From the NCBI GenBank assembly GCA_007570785.1, contig ML660203.1:7994638-8058637 (forward strand): a stretch of DNA of 64,000 nt, read 5' to 3'. The DNA is from Antilocapra americana (Eukaryota > Chordata > Mammalia > Artiodactyla > Antilocapridae). The notes beneath the pieces were generated by a model, which searched no databases, was not told where the DNA came from, and saw nothing but the letters and a program-made list of their open reading frames with translations. Made by a program: the position numbers and the translations under genes. The number at the start of each line of letters is the position of its first letter. Position 1 is the first letter of the stretch. Shown in pieces: positions 42,096-53,485 of the stretch.

Positions 42096-42545
42096 TCAGT
42101 TCTTTGTATTAGGTGGCCAAAGTATTGGAGCTTCAGCTTCATTCATCAGTCCTTCCAATGAATATTCAGGGTTGATTTCCTTTAGGATTGACTGGTATCT
42201 CCTTGCAGTCCTAGGAACTCTCAACAGTCTTCTCCAACACCACAGTTCAAAAGCATCAATTCTTCGGTGCTCAGCTTTTTTTATAGTCCAACTCTCACAT
42301 CCATACATGACTACTGGAAAAACCATAGCCTTGACTAGATGGACCTTTGTTGACAAAGTAATGTCTCTGCTTTTTAATATGCTGTCTAGGTTGGTCATAA
42401 CTTTCCTTTCAAGGAGTAAGCATCTTTTAATTTCATGGCTGCAATCACCATCTGCAGTGATTTTGGAGCTCCCAAAAATAAAGTCAGCCACTGTTTCCAC
42501 TGTTTCCTCATCTATCTGGCATGAAGTGATGGGAACGGTTGTCAT
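42096..42545 (-). pseudogene. BovB ORF2 C-terminal fragment
   Basis: About 149 codons open with DFIFGSSKITADGDCSHEIK, VVMYGCESWTIKKAEHRRID and [14 protein letters not shown], the thumb/C-terminal part of BovB ORF2. A frameshift at the 3' side moves the last segment to another frame. Confidence 0.9.
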
Positions 42546-42584
42546 GATCTTAGTTTTCTGAATGTTGAATTTTAAACCAACTTT

Positions 42585-42773
42585 TTAACTCTCCTCTTTC
42601 ACTTTCATCAAAAGGCTCTTTAGTTCTTCACTTTCTGCCATAAGGGTGGTGTCATCTGTGCATCTGAGGTTATTGATATTTTTCCCGGCAATCTTGATTC
42701 CAGCTTGTGCTTCATCCAGTCCAACATTTCTCATGATATTCACTGCATATAAGTTAAATAAGCAGGGTGACAA
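42585..42773 (-). pseudogene. BovB RT catalytic-motif fragment (mutated)
   Basis: 63 codons: SPCLFNLYA, AQAGIKIAGKNINNLR then CTDDTTLMAES. The RT signature YADD is CTDD here (about 42651-42662): the two aspartates remain but Tyr-Ala is lost. The frame then breaks before the next segment. Confidence 0.88.
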
Positions 42774-42863
42774 TATACAGCCTTGATGTACCCCTTTTCT
42801 ATTTGGAACCAGTCTGTTGTTCCATGTCCAGTTCTAACTGTTGCTTCCTGACATGCATACCTG

Positions 42864-43487
42864 TGAGGCCAACACCATTTTTCTCAGAGAGAAAATTCAA
42901 GGCTCAGAGAGTGGCAACAATTGATCCAAGTGAGTGATTGAACTAGGTATTCTGCCTTCGATATCAAGGCTTTTCTTTGGCACCCAAAGGGCCTCCCAGT
43001 CTCCTTGAGGTTTGTAAGAAGATGTCTAGGAAAATGGGAAACCAGGGGAGAGTTTGGAGCTGGAGACAGAGAGAATGAAGGTGTGGAGCAGACAAAGTCA
43101 TTCATAGAGAAGGCATCTCAAGAGAAGAGAAAATTTCCTGGGCAAAACCTTAAGAATCAACAGCCTTCAAGAGCTGAGCCAAGGGAAGACTGCCACCATG
43201 TCCTGCCTTGCCATTCACTCATTGCACATGGTGGGGTGCTGCTCCAGGGCCTTGCTTTGGGCATAAGCTCCCTTATTTATTAGAAATTAATATCTTTGTC
43301 TCTGACTCTGGGCTTTTTCATCAGTCTTGAAGCTGGGCAAGCACAGGCCTTCTAGGCCTGTGGGGTACAGCCCAACAGGTGGAGATAAAGAGCCCATATC
43401 CCAGAGCCCATCTAGGAGGGATGAGAACCCTAAAGTCTGTGCTCCCCAACAGCTAGAGAAAAGCCTGTGTAGCAATGAAGACCCAGC
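42864..43487. other. Single-copy DNA with a weak MIR
   Basis: 42876-42960 resembles antisense MIR ('aaattcaaggctcagagagt'). The rest is unrecognised. Confidence 0.4.
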
Positions 43488-44265
43488 AGAGCCAAAAAAA
43501 AGTCAGTTGCTTTCCTATACACGAGCAAACTGGAAGCTGAAATTAAGAAACACAATGTATTTTATGTTAGCGTCTCCAAAAATGAATTACTTAGGTATAG
43601 ATCTAAAAATATACATATAAGATCTTTACAAGAAAAACTGTAAAACTAATGAAAAGAAATTGAAGAGCTAAATAAATGGAGTGACTTCCATATTTATGAA
43701 TAGGAAGACTCAATATTGTCAAGATATCAACTGTTCCCAACCTGATCTACAGATTTAACATAATGCCAATCAAAATCCCAGCAAGTTATTTTGTGAATAT
43801 TGACAAACTAACTCTAAAATGTATATGGAAAGGCAAAAGACCCAGAGCAGAAAACTCCATACTGATGGAGAAGAACAAACAGAACTTATACTACCCAATT
43901 TCAAGACTTACAATAAAGCTGCAATAATCAAGCATCAGAAGTATGGATAAATAGATTCACAGGATGGAATTGAGAGCCCAGAAATAGGATCACATAAATA
44001 TAATCAAGTGATCTTGGAGCAAAGGCAATACAAAGAAGCAAAGATAGTCTTCAAAAAATGGTGCTGGAACAACTGGACATCCACAAGCAAAAAAAGAAAA
44101 GAGAGAGAATGTAGACCCAGACCTTGCACCTTTCACAAAAATTAACTCAAAATGGATCATAGGTAGACCTAAATGTAATATGTAAAAATATAAAATTCCT
44201 ACAGACAATAGAAGAGAAAACTTAGATGATCTTGGTGATGACTTTTTAAATACAACATCAAAGGC

Positions 44266-44466
44266 ATGACCTGTGACAGAAATAATAAGCTGGACTTCAT
44301 TAAAATTAAAGACCTTTGCTTTGTGAAAGACAGTGTCAAGAGGGTGAGAAGGCAAGCCACAAATTGGGAGAACATGTATGAAAAAGACAAACCTGATAAG
44401 GGACAGTTATCCAAAATACAAAAAACTCTTAAACTCAACAATAAGAAAATGAAAGACCTAATTTGA
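44266..44466 (+). pseudogene. L1 ORF2 C-terminal fragment
   Basis: About 66 codons open with KLDFIKIKDLCFVKDSVKRV and QATNWENMYEKD, matching the L1 ORF2p C-terminus (KLDFIKIKNFC type). Relic within the truncated element. Confidence 0.75.
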
Positions 44467-44561
44467 AAATAGGCAAGAGACCTGAACAGACACCTTACCA
44501 AAGAAGATATATAGACGGCAAGTAAGCATATGAAAAGATGTTCAACATCATATGTTATTAG

Positions 44562-44894
44562 TGAAAGTGAAAGTTGCTCAGTCGTGTCCAACTCTGTGAC
44601 CCAGTGGACTGTAGCCGGCCAGGCTCCTTTGTCCATGGAATTATCCAGGCAAGAATACTGGAGTGGGTAGCCTTTCTCTTCTCCAGGGGATGTTTGCTCA
44701 GTCAGTGTCAGACTCTTTGCAACCCCATGGACTATAGCCCACCAGGCTCCTCTGTCCATGGGATTTTCCAAGCAAGAATACTGGAGTGGGTTGCCATTTC
44801 CTTCTTCAGGGAATCTTCCTGACCTAGGCATTGAACCTGGGTCTCTTGCATTGTAAACAGATTCTTTTACAGTCTGAGCCACTAGGGAAGTCCA
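44562..44894 (-). mobile_element. Bov-tA/Bov-A tandem pair
   Basis: Antisense. A headless Bov-A unit (44562-44690) is joined to a full Bov-tA (44691-44894). One 12-bp duplication, ATATG(T/T)(T/C)ATTAG, flanks the pair: 44550-44561 ATATGTTATTAG and 44896-44907 ATATGTCATTAG. This indicates one insertion event. Confidence 0.9.
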
Positions 44895-45510
44895 TATATG
44901 TCATTAGGGAATTGCTAATCAAAACAACAAGGTACTACTACACACCTATTATTAATAGAATGGCCAAATTCCAGAATATTGGAAACACCAAGTACTGATA
45001 TGGATGTGGAGCAACAAAAACACTCATTTCATTGCTAGTGGGAATGCAAAATGGTAGAGCCATTTTGGAAGACAGTTTCTTACTAAATTAAACATACTCT
45101 TACCACATGATCCACCAATTGTACTCTCTGGCATTTACCCAAATACCTTGAAAACTTAGATACACACACAAAGAAACTACACACAAATATTTATAGCAAC
45201 TTTGTGTATAATTGCCAAAACTTGAAAGCAATCAAGATGTCCTTCAGTAGGTGAGTGGATAAATAAGATATAGTGTTTCTGTGATTCATCCATACAATGA
45301 AAACAAGAGATGAACTATCAAGCCTTGAAAAGACATGAAGGACATTTAAATGAAAGTTGCTAAGTGAAATAAGCCAATATGCAAAGGCTTCATGCGGTAT
45401 AATTCCAACTATGTGACTTTTGGAAGAAGTGCAACTATAGAGCCAATGGAAGGATCACTGGTTGCCAGAGGTTGGAGGTGGGAGGGATGAATAGGCAGAG
45501 CACAGAAGAT

Positions 45511-45718
45511 TTTTTTTAATTTTTAAGTTTATATCAGAGAGTAGTTGATTAACGATGTTGTGATAATTTCAATGGACAGCAAGGGGACTGAGCCATACAT
45601 ATACAGGGAGCCATTCTCCCTCACACTGCGCTCCCATCCAAGCTGCCTCATCACATTGAGCAGAGTTCCCTGTGCCATCCAGTAAAACATTTTGATTATC
45701 CATTTTGAATATAGCAGT
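45511..45718 (-). mobile_element. Artiodactyl L1 3' end (first insertion at the site)
   Basis: Antisense: T-run then 'gagtagttgattaacgatgt', 'catacatatacagggagcca', 'gagcagagttccctgtgcca'. Flanked by GAGCACAGAAGAT at 45498-45510 and 45719-45731. Confidence 0.9.
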
Positions 45719-45731
45719 GAGCACAGAAGAT

Positions 45732-46112
45732 TTATTTCATTTCTTTTTAATTGGGGCATAATTGTTTTACAATGTTGTGCTGGTTTCTGCCATGCAGTAA
45801 CATGAATCAGCCACTGTAGGGATACATACGTCACCCATCAAGCTTGTCACAGAGCACCGGGCTGAGCTCTGTGTGTCATACAGCAAATTCTCACTGGCTC
45901 TCTATTTTACATTTGGTAATGCATGTGTGTCAATGCTATGCTCTCAGTTTGTCCCACCCTTTCCTTCCCCCACTGTGTCCATAAGTCTGTTCTCTCTGTG
46001 TGTGTCTCTATTGCAGTCCTGCAATAGGTTCATCAGTACCATTTTTCTCTAGATTCCATATATATGCACTAATATACAATATTTGCTTTTTTCTTTCTGA
46101 CTTACTTCACTT
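45732..46112 (-). mobile_element. Artiodactyl L1 3' end (second insertion at the site)
   Basis: Antisense: 'attggggcataattgtttta', 'gtgctggtttctgccatgca', 'ctctagattccatatatatg', 'tttctgacttacttcact'. A different L1 3' end from its neighbour. Flanked by GAGCACAGAAGAT at 45719-45731 and 46113-46125. Confidence 0.9.
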
Positions 46113-46418
46113 GAGCACAGAAGATTTTGATGTCAGTGAAACTACTCTATATGATACTGTATTGGTCATGCATTTGTCCAAACCCATAACACTCAGAGTA
46201 AATCCTAGTGTAAATCATGGACTTTAGGTGGTAACGATGTGTCAATGTAGTCCATAGATTATAACAAATATACCCCTCTGGTGGGAGATTTTGATAGTGG
46301 GAGAGGCTGTGCAGATGTGGGAGCCGGAGTTACATGAGAATTCTCTGTAATTTTCACTAAATTTTGCTGTGACTATAAAATTGCTGTAAAAAATACAGTC
46401 AATATATTTTTAAAAACT

Positions 46419-47225
46419 AAACATGCTATCACCATTCAACCCAGAAATTGCACTCTTGTGGGCATTTATCCAAGAGAAACAGAAACAGGTTCACATAAAA
46501 ATCTGTATTTGAATGTTCATAGCAATTTTATTAATAATTGTTTCCACAAACTGGAAACAATTCATATCCTTAACTGGATGAAAGATTAAACAAATGGCTA
46601 CATCCACACCCTGCAACACTATTCAGTAATAAAAAGGAGCAAGCTACTGCTATTGTAACAACTTGGGTGAATTTATGCAGAGAAAAAGAAACCAGTCCTA
46701 AAAGATTACATACTATGTGATTCCATTTATACATCATTTTTGAAATGACAAAATAATGGAAATGGGAACTAGATTGGTGATTGCCAGGATTAAGGAGGGT
46801 TGATGTGATGGGGAGAGGGTGTGAGAGGGAGGTGGGTGTGGCTAAAAAAGGGAAACAAGGGATTCTTCTGAAGATGAAACTTGTTTATCTTGACTATAGT
46901 GGTAGATACATTAATCTGCATGTGTGATTCTATTTAGAACTGAACATCCACACAAAGTGGGGAATTCTGAATGAGACTAGTAGATTGTATCAATATCAAC
47001 ATCCTGGTTGTGACACTGTGTTACACTTTTGTAAGATGTTACCACTGGGAAAAACTGGCTAAAGAGCACACAGGATCTCTCTATTATTTCTTACAACTGT
47101 ATCTGAACCTTCAATTATCTCGAAATTAAAAGTTTTAACTATTTTGCAATATGCATTAATATCGAATTGTGATTTTGTACATCTGAAACTAATGTAATGC
47201 TATATGTCAATTATATCTCAAAGAG
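46419..47225 (+). mobile_element. Second L1 LINE 3' end plus terminal remnant
   Basis: 46419-47135 runs from 'acccagaaattgcactcttg' through 'ggtgattgccaggattaagg' to 'tacaactgtatctgaacctt', an L1 3' end. 47140-47225 ('tacatctgaaactaatgtaa', 'tatgtcaattatatctcaa') is a further L1 3' terminus. Confidence 0.82.
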
Positions 47226-47249
47226 AAGTAAATTAAATGTTTTAATTAA

Positions 47250-47388
47250 AAAAGAAGGAAATTCTCCAGTGGCCTTGTGGTTAAGACTGCATTCTCACTG
47301 CCAAGGGACTGGGTTCAATACCTGGCTGGGGAACCAAGATCCCACAAGCTGTATGGTGCAACAACAAAAAATAAGTAAATAAAAAATG
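47250..47388 (+). mobile_element. CHR-type tRNA SINE
   Basis: 'gaaattctccagtggccttg' head, GGGTTCAATACCTGGCTGGG, 'accaagatcccacaagctgt' and an AAATAA tail. Confidence 0.92.
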
Positions 47389-47394
47389 AATAAG

Positions 47395-48160
47395 AGAGAA
47401 GCTACAGTAATTAAGGCCGTGTGCCATGAGTGCATGGGTACACAAGTAGATCAGGAATATAGAACAGAGAGTTCAAAAAACAGAGGTGCACAAATATGAT
47501 CATCTGGCTAATGAGTTATCCCTGCAATTCAGTGGGGGAAGGATATGAATTTTTCAATTAAAAAATATGTACAAAAAAGTATATTTATTTTGTATTTTCA
47601 ATAAATAGTGCTGTCAAAACTGGATATCCACATGAGAAATAAAAGAAAAGATTTTTGAGCCTTACTTCACACAAAGAAATCAATTCAAGATGGAGGATCA
47701 TACATCTGTATGTGAACACTGAAACGTAAAAGTTCTAGAAGAAAATGTGGATAGATGTCTTCATTTCTCAAAGATTTATGAAAAGGTATGTGAGAAAAAA
47801 AGGATAAATTAGGCTTTATTAAATTTGAACTCTCATTTAACAGAGGTCAAAGACAAGGCTCAGGCTGGGAGAAAGTAGGTTTTTTGTATATGTATCTAAG
47901 GAAGGGCTCATATCCTGAACATACAAAGAGCTCCTATGAATCTGAAGAAAAAGACAACTCTCTCTATATATAATAGCTAATTAATTTGGCTGTACCAGGT
48001 CTTAATTATAGCATGCAAACTCTTAGTCTGTGGCATGTGAGCTCCAGTGCCCGGACCAGGGATTGTACTTGGGCTCCCTTCATGGGGGGCATGGAGTCTT
48101 AGCTACTGGACCACCAGGGAAGTCCCGACAACCCAATTTAAAAACTACCCACCAGAACAG
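47395..48160 (+). mobile_element. L1 LINE ORF2 region split by a CHR SINE
   Basis: 47395-47956 ('caaaactggatatccacatg', 'cgtaaaagttctagaagaaa') and 48127-48160 ('gacaacccaatttaaaaact'). GACAAC is present on both sides of the SINE. Confidence 0.8.
47957..48126 (-). mobile_element. CHR-type SINE, antisense
   Basis: 'ttaatttggctgtaccaggt', 'ggaccagggattgtacttgg' and 'actggaccaccagggaagtc'. Tail to head on the plus strand. Confidence 0.9.
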
Positions 48161-48721
48161 TTTACCAATGTAGGCCTGACCAGAGGGGCCACCGGCCTGC
48201 TCACACTTCAAAGACTCAGCCACCATCCCCTGGCGCCTGGGCAGGAGGGCTCCCCTTGGACTGGATGGCACAGGACATGGGTCTATTACAGCATCCACTG
48301 CCCCTCAGAGAGAGGAGATGGATCTAAATCATGGCCTTCAGGCAGGCTCTAGAGGAAGAGAAAGACTTAAGAAATCAGGTCTGAGACAGCTCAGGATAGG
48401 GGGAGGCCTAGAATGGGATGTTTCTCAGGTAAGCACAGGATTTTCTGAGGGAGGGGAGTAGCCTTGGGCCTGAGCATCACTGGCCAAGCGGCTGCCCTAA
48501 CCAGCCACTGTGGGCACAGATCAGCAAGGTGGAAAGATGGAGAAACACCCCAAGCATCAAGGATGGGCAACATAGGTCCTCGGGTTGCCGTTACAAAGTA
48601 TCTGCCCTGCACTCACCAAGGCTGACTAGTCCAAGATACTCAATGCAACGCGGGGTCTCAGGTATGAGGAGGCCCCCAATGGGCAGCTCCGAGATGGTCC
48701 CTAGGAATTCTGTTTTTTTGT
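48161..48721. other. Single-copy DNA
   Basis: No repeat or coding signal recognised. Confidence 0.45.
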
Positions 48722-49165
48722 AACCTCAGTTTTCATGATCAGATGAGGAAACTGAGGCACAGAGGGGTTTAATGTGACAGTAAATAGTAGACAACTTCCC
48801 TGGTGGTCCAGTGATTAAGAATTCACCTGCCAATTCAGGAGACACATTGCAGGTATTGATCCCTCATCTGGGAAGATCCTACATGCAGCAGAGCAAGTAA
48901 GCCCATGCGCCAAGGTACTGAGCTTGCATGTGCAACTACTGAAGCCCGTGTGACTACAGTCTGTGCTCTGCAGCAAGAGAAGCCACTGCAACAAGAAGCC
49001 AGAGCAGTGCAATGAAGAGTAGCCCCCATTCTCTGCAACTAGAGAAAGCCCCCACCCAGCAATGAAGACCCAGCACAGCCAAAAATGAATCAATTGATTG
49101 ATTTTTTAGAAAGGTAAATGGTAGAGCCGAGATTCTAAGCTAGGCAGCCTGAGTCCACAACCTTC
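48722..49165 (-). repeat. MIR SINE split by a long CHR SINE
   Basis: 'cagatgaggaaactgaggca' (48740-48759) and, after the insertion, 'aatggtagagccgagattct' (49117-49136) with 'gcagcctgagtcca'. Confidence 0.85.
48792..49112 (+). mobile_element. Long CHR-type SINE
   Basis: About 320 bp: 'acttccctggtggtccagtg', 'aagatcctacatgcagcaga', 'gtgcaactactgaagcccgt', 'aagagaagccactgcaacaa', 'aacgaag'-like repeats and a GATTGATTTTTT end. Target-site duplication GTAAATAGTAGA / GTAAATGGTAGA at about 48780-48791 and 49114-49125. Confidence 0.92.
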
Positions 49166-49231
49166 TGTGGGAAAAGTTATGTGACCTCTGGGCCCACTAG
49201 TTCCAGAAGTCACATTTTGGAAGACTCTATT

Positions 49232-49469
49232 CTATAGCTCCGATACTTTTGCCACCTGATGCAAAGAGCTGACTCATTAGGAAAGACCCTGATGCTGGGA
49301 AAGAATGAAGGCAGAAGGAGAAGGGGACAACAGAGGACAAGATGGAAGGATGGCATCACCAATTCAATGGACATGAGTTTGAGCAAGCTCTGGGAGATGG
49401 TGAAGGACGGAGAAGCCTGGTGTGCTGCAGTCCATGGGGTCGCAAAGAATTGGACATGACTGAACAACA
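49232..49469 (+). mobile_element. BovB LINE 3' fragment
   Basis: Sense, 5' truncated: 'ttgccacctgatgcaaagag' to 'aagaattggacatgactgaa' plus CAACAA. Confidence 0.95.
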
Positions 49470-50160
49470 ATTCTGCAGCAATGCTAAAACAGAAATAAAG
49501 CAAAGGGGACAATTTATGGAATATTTCTTGAATGTTCAGCTGTAGACGTCCCAAACTAGAGGAGACTTCAGAGGTGAGCTAGCTCAAAATCGCTGTTTGT
49601 TGCTGGGTACGCAAGTCCAAGAGGGTTTCCTGACATCGCACAACAGCATCAGCTAACCTTCAAACAGTGAATTAGAAGCAGTTGCAAATCCACCACCTTT
49701 CATGTGCCGCATGAAAACCCAAAGAGCTCTGTAAACCAAAAGTTCTCTTACAGTTAATTGGTGGTTGACTCATTTGAGGGCAAAAAAATGACCTCAACTG
49801 ATGTGAGGCTGTTTTGTACTAATTAGTGTGAATATTTACATATTTTGCTCCAGAAATATCAATTAGTTTCATAAGAGGTGTTACCCCAGACGTAGCAGCG
49901 TCCCAGGGCTGATCCAGACTGGCTCATGGGAGCTGCTTGTTAAATATTCAGGAATTCTGTGAGCCACTCAGTCAGTAGCTTGAAATCAACTGTGGCTGGA
50001 GTATTTACACCACAGAAATCAGAAAATGATACGAATCAAGCTATTTGTACTTCCAAGGGCCTATATCAGTGCACTATTGCCATGCACTCGGCTGGAGGTG
50101 TTACATAATGTGGAGTATGCACCGTTTTTACATTTCCGGTGAATTCCAATTAAGTCTAAG
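49470..50160. other. Repeat-free segment, possible conserved element
   Basis: About 700 bp without any repeat signature, between BovB and L1. 49740-50160 has several homeodomain-type cores (TTAATTGG, CTAATTAG, TCAATTAG, CAATTAAG) in an even, non-simple composition. No exon signal. Conservation is inferred, not tested. Confidence 0.4.
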
Positions 50161-50164
50161 TTCA

Positions 50165-50825
50165 AAAAAAGGAGGGCAACAGATTTGGACATGCACCAAA
50201 CAGGGTATCAAAATAGCCAGTAAACATAAAAGGTGTTCTACAGCATTAATCATCAGGAAAATACAAATTAAAGCCACAGTGAAATACCACTACATCCCCA
50301 TCAGAATGGCAAAAATTAAAAACACACAAGGCCAAGTGTTGGTAAGGATGGAGAACACCTGGAACTCTCATATGTGGCTCATGGTAGAGTAACCTGGCAC
50401 AACTGCTTTGGAAAACTGGCAGTATCTACTAAAACCAAACATTCATACACTCCATCACTCAATAATTTGACTCCTGGGTATTTACCCAATAGGAATAAGT
50501 GCTTGTGTTCACCAAAAGTGATACACAAGGATGTTCACAGCAGCTTCATTTATAATAGCACCAAACTTCCATTATCAGGACAATGGATAAATGAACTATG
50601 GTAGCTTCTTACACTAGAATACTACACTGTCACTAAATATAACAGCAGGAATGAATCAGTCAATATTGCATCAATATTAGGAATCCTGCATGATTCCATT
50701 TGTATTAAGTATCACAACTTATCAGTGATGGTAGAACTTAAAATAATGGTTCCCTCTAAAGTCTTGTGGACTTTACTTTTTGTAGGAAATGGTTCCATGT
50801 TTGAAAGTATAAAAAACACAAAAGC
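50165..50825 (+). mobile_element. L1 LINE 3' fragment
   Basis: 'atcaggaaaatacaaattaa', 'taccactacatccccatcag', 'tcctgggtatttacccaata' and 'gatgttcacagcagcttcat' follow L1 order. Diverged. Confidence 0.85.
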
Positions 50826-50999
50826 AAATTCTGTGGTGATCCCAGGAGCTCAACAGAAGCAAAACTAAATCCTCCCTGGAAGAAAACACCCTCAATCTAG
50901 TCTTCAGTGAATTCCCACAGATATATTAATAGGTCCAACTGACAATTTTTTTTTCCAATTGACAATTTAAAAGGTTCAAAGCATTCAAGAAACATGCTG

Positions 51000-51770
51000 C
51001 CCTGAGCAAGACAGAAGAAATCACACACTATGGAATCATATCCCCAAAGACTTCAAGTATTTGTATGACAGGGTGGAAAATATAAAATAAATACACTCCA
51101 TGTGTTTAGAGAAGCAATAGAGCCTGTTGAAACATGAATAAGGAGCTAGAGACTCTCCCAAAAGAACACGCAGATTCAAAAGAGAATGAAGTCAAACTTC
51201 CAGAAGTGAAAAATACAATCAATGGAATTTTAAAGCTCTTGGAGGGGTTAAACTACAAGTTAGCCTCAGATGAAGAGGAAAGAAATGTGACCTGGAATCT
51301 GAAGAAATTATCTGGAACATAGCAGAGAGGAGACCGAGAAGTAAAATATGAGACTAGAGGCTAGATCAAGAAAGTATAACAGGGACTTCTCTGGTGGTAC
51401 AGTGATTAAGAATCTGCCCTGCAATGCAGGGGTTGTGGGTTTGATCCCTGGTTTGGGAACTAAGAACCCACATGTCGAGAAGCAACTAAACCCTTGTGCC
51501 CCAACTAGAAAGAAGCCCAAATGCTGCAATGAAGATCTGATGCAGCCAAGTAAATAAATGATTTTTTTTAAAAAAGAAGGTATAACAAATGTCGACTTAG
51601 AGTTCCAAGAAGAGAAGACAGAGAGAAGGAGGGAGAGGGAGGATTCAGAGAATTCTAGGCCTGATGAAAGATATGAGTCCTCAGGAATCAGAGTCAGGAA
51701 TCACAATAAACCCAGGATAAATGTAAATAAACAAACAATAAACAGCCTGCACGTACCGTGATCCAGTGGT
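51000..51770 (+). mobile_element. L1 LINE ORF1-region fragment split by a CHR SINE
   Basis: 51130-51381 and 51575-51770 contain 'gaagtgaaaaatacaatcaa', 'ctgaagaaattatctggaac' and 'agagttccaagaagagaaga', matching the coiled-coil part of old L1 ORF1. The short open frame (51134-51322) is a relic. 50826-50999 is unrecognised. Confidence 0.7.
51382..51573 (+). mobile_element. CHR-type tRNA SINE
   Basis: GGGACTTCTCTGGTGGTACA head, GGGTTTGATCCCTGGTTTGG, 'aagaacccacatgtcgagaa' and a GCAGCCAAGTAAATAAATGA tail. 14-bp duplication AAGAA(A/G)GTATAACA at 51368-51381 and 51574-51587. Confidence 0.95.
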
Positions 51771-52104
51771 GGACCACCAAAGACAACAGAGGATCTTAGC
51801 AACTACGTCCCACGAGGGGCCCTTCCCAGCACTGGGCATGTGTCTCAGGACCCAGAACCCAAGCCCTCAGGCTAGTGCCTGAGGTGGGCTAAATTCATCA
51901 CTTTCACCTAAAGAATTATGAGGAAACCTACTGGGGCTTGTACCCTCATAGTGGGAGAGAGATGCAATAGCTGGGCCCTCCACTGTTAGGGGAGGGACTC
52001 TCACCACAGAGACTTTGCATGGCAGCCGCACCTTTTGGAACTCATGGGGACCTGGGTGGGGCTCCACTGGCCTCCCTGCTTCCAGACTCTTCCTGTCCTG
52101 TCCA
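51771..52104. other. Single-copy DNA
   Basis: Nothing recognised. Confidence 0.4.
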
Positions 52105-52925
52105 TTCTTCATGCAGGAGCCAGAGAGATCTATTCAAAACCCAACTCTGACTCTAACACTCCTCTGTCTACCCTTTCACATTTCCCCAGCCCTCACGTGC
52201 AGAGCCACCTTCACGCTCCTTTCTTTAGCAGTCGGGGCCCTTGGGATCCAGCCCGGGTGACTTCTGCAGACTCATTCCCACCACTCCCAGCCAACCCATT
52301 ACTCTTTCATGTGTTCTTTCTTTTTTAAAGTCCTTACTTATTTGACTGTGGTGGGTCTTAGCTGCGGCGTGCTGGGTCTTTGTTACATCGTGTAGGATCG
52401 TTCAGTGCAGAGCACAGACTCCTAGTTGTGGTGCTGAGCCTTGGTAGTTGCACTGGGCAGGCTCCAGAGTGCTACTCAGCACCTGGGGTCTTAGTTCCCC
52501 AATCAGGGATTGAACCCGGGTCCCCTGCATTGCAAGGCAGGTTCTTAACCACTGGACCACCCGGGAAGTCCCAACACCCTGTGTTCCTGGGTATCTCTGA
52601 ATACCGTGCTGTTCCCTCTGCTAGGCAGGTCCTTCTTTCTCTTGAGTATCTTAAAAATTTAAGCTTGTCATTTAAGATTTTGTTTAAACATCCTATATCC
52701 TGCACTCACAAAGGACCCCTCTCATGTTCTTTCTATCCCACCGCCAGCATCTTTTGCTCCCTGACGCTTCTCCAGCTTTATACAGACTTGTATTTTAATG
52801 AACTCAAAGTGTTTCTCATATTACACTGTAAATATCTGTTTGTGTGCCTGTTCCATTGCGCTTGCCATATACTGAGAACATATTGAAGTCAGGGACCAGG
52901 TGTTATCATGTCCATGCTACCAGGG
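52105..52925 (+). repeat. L2 LINE split by a long CHR SINE
   Basis: 52105-52325 ('cattcttcatgcaggagcca', 'aaaacccaactctgactcta') and 52574-52925 ('tgtttgtgtgcctgttccat', 'tattgaagtcagggaccagg'). Confidence 0.65.
52326..52573 (-). mobile_element. Long CHR-type SINE, antisense
   Basis: 'tgactgtggtgggtcttagc', 'gttgtggtgctgagccttgg', 'ttagttccccaatcagggat' and 'cttaaccactggaccacccg' then GGGAAGTCCC. Confidence 0.92.
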
Positions 52926-53485
52926 ACCAGCCCATCACCAAGCGGGTCCCATCTCATAGAGAAGGTAGGAAAGTCAGCATGAAAGACGAAACATGAACAG
53001 TTAAAATTGCCCTATGAGATCCAATTGATCCCCTTCTCCCCCTGTTGAGCTATGGCATTTGTAGGGGCTTTTTAAAGCTTCAATTAGCTTTTATTGACAT
53101 GTATTTGAGAAGCATTTTCAAGTCTTCCAATACACTCAAGAAGACTGATCAAATAAACAAACCATCTATACAATGTCTGGACACTTAAACATATCTTTTC
53201 TTCTTATTGTCATTTTCTTAGCTGCTTGTATGCTCACTAGCTTCAAGAGCCATAATGAGGTGCTTTTTTGAACCAAATTTACCAGTTTATTCATTCTAAT
53301 AGCAAGCAGGATATTCAACATAATTAGAAACGCACAGAAACTTCAGTTGGTTTTTCTTAGACTTGTTTAAATTACTAAAGATTAATCCAAAATACTTACA
53401 GTACTAAGTGGCTAAATGCTGACAAAGTATTTTAGTTTTGCAATACCTGATTATTAAATGGCCAAACTGCTGTGTATATAAGGGA
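52926..53485. other. AT-rich repeat-free segment
   Basis: No repeat signature over about 560 bp. 53070-53100 has AAAGCTTCAATTAGCTTTTA, an imperfect palindrome with an ATTA core. Possible conserved non-coding DNA; no coding frame. Confidence 0.35.

Larger units (their letters stand above)
41896..42863 (-). mobile_element. BovB LINE, 1 kb 3' fragment
   Basis: Antisense from the 3' terminus to 'gttgcttcctgacatgcata'. It covers the ORF2 C-terminus and the YADD region of RT. Confidence 0.96.
43488..46418 (+). mobile_element. L1 LINE, 5' truncated, with later insertions
   Basis: Starts in ORF2 ('cagttgctttcctatacacg') and runs to the L1 3' end ('gctgtgactataaaattgct', 46365-46384). Interrupted by a Bov-A/Bov-tA pair (44562-44894) and two antisense L1 3' ends (45511-46112). 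Full of stops. Confidence 0.9.

Noticed and set aside
44199..44882. 227-codon minus-strand open frame
   Set aside because: It crosses a Bov-tA pair and antisense L1 sequence; a chance reading through two mobile elements.
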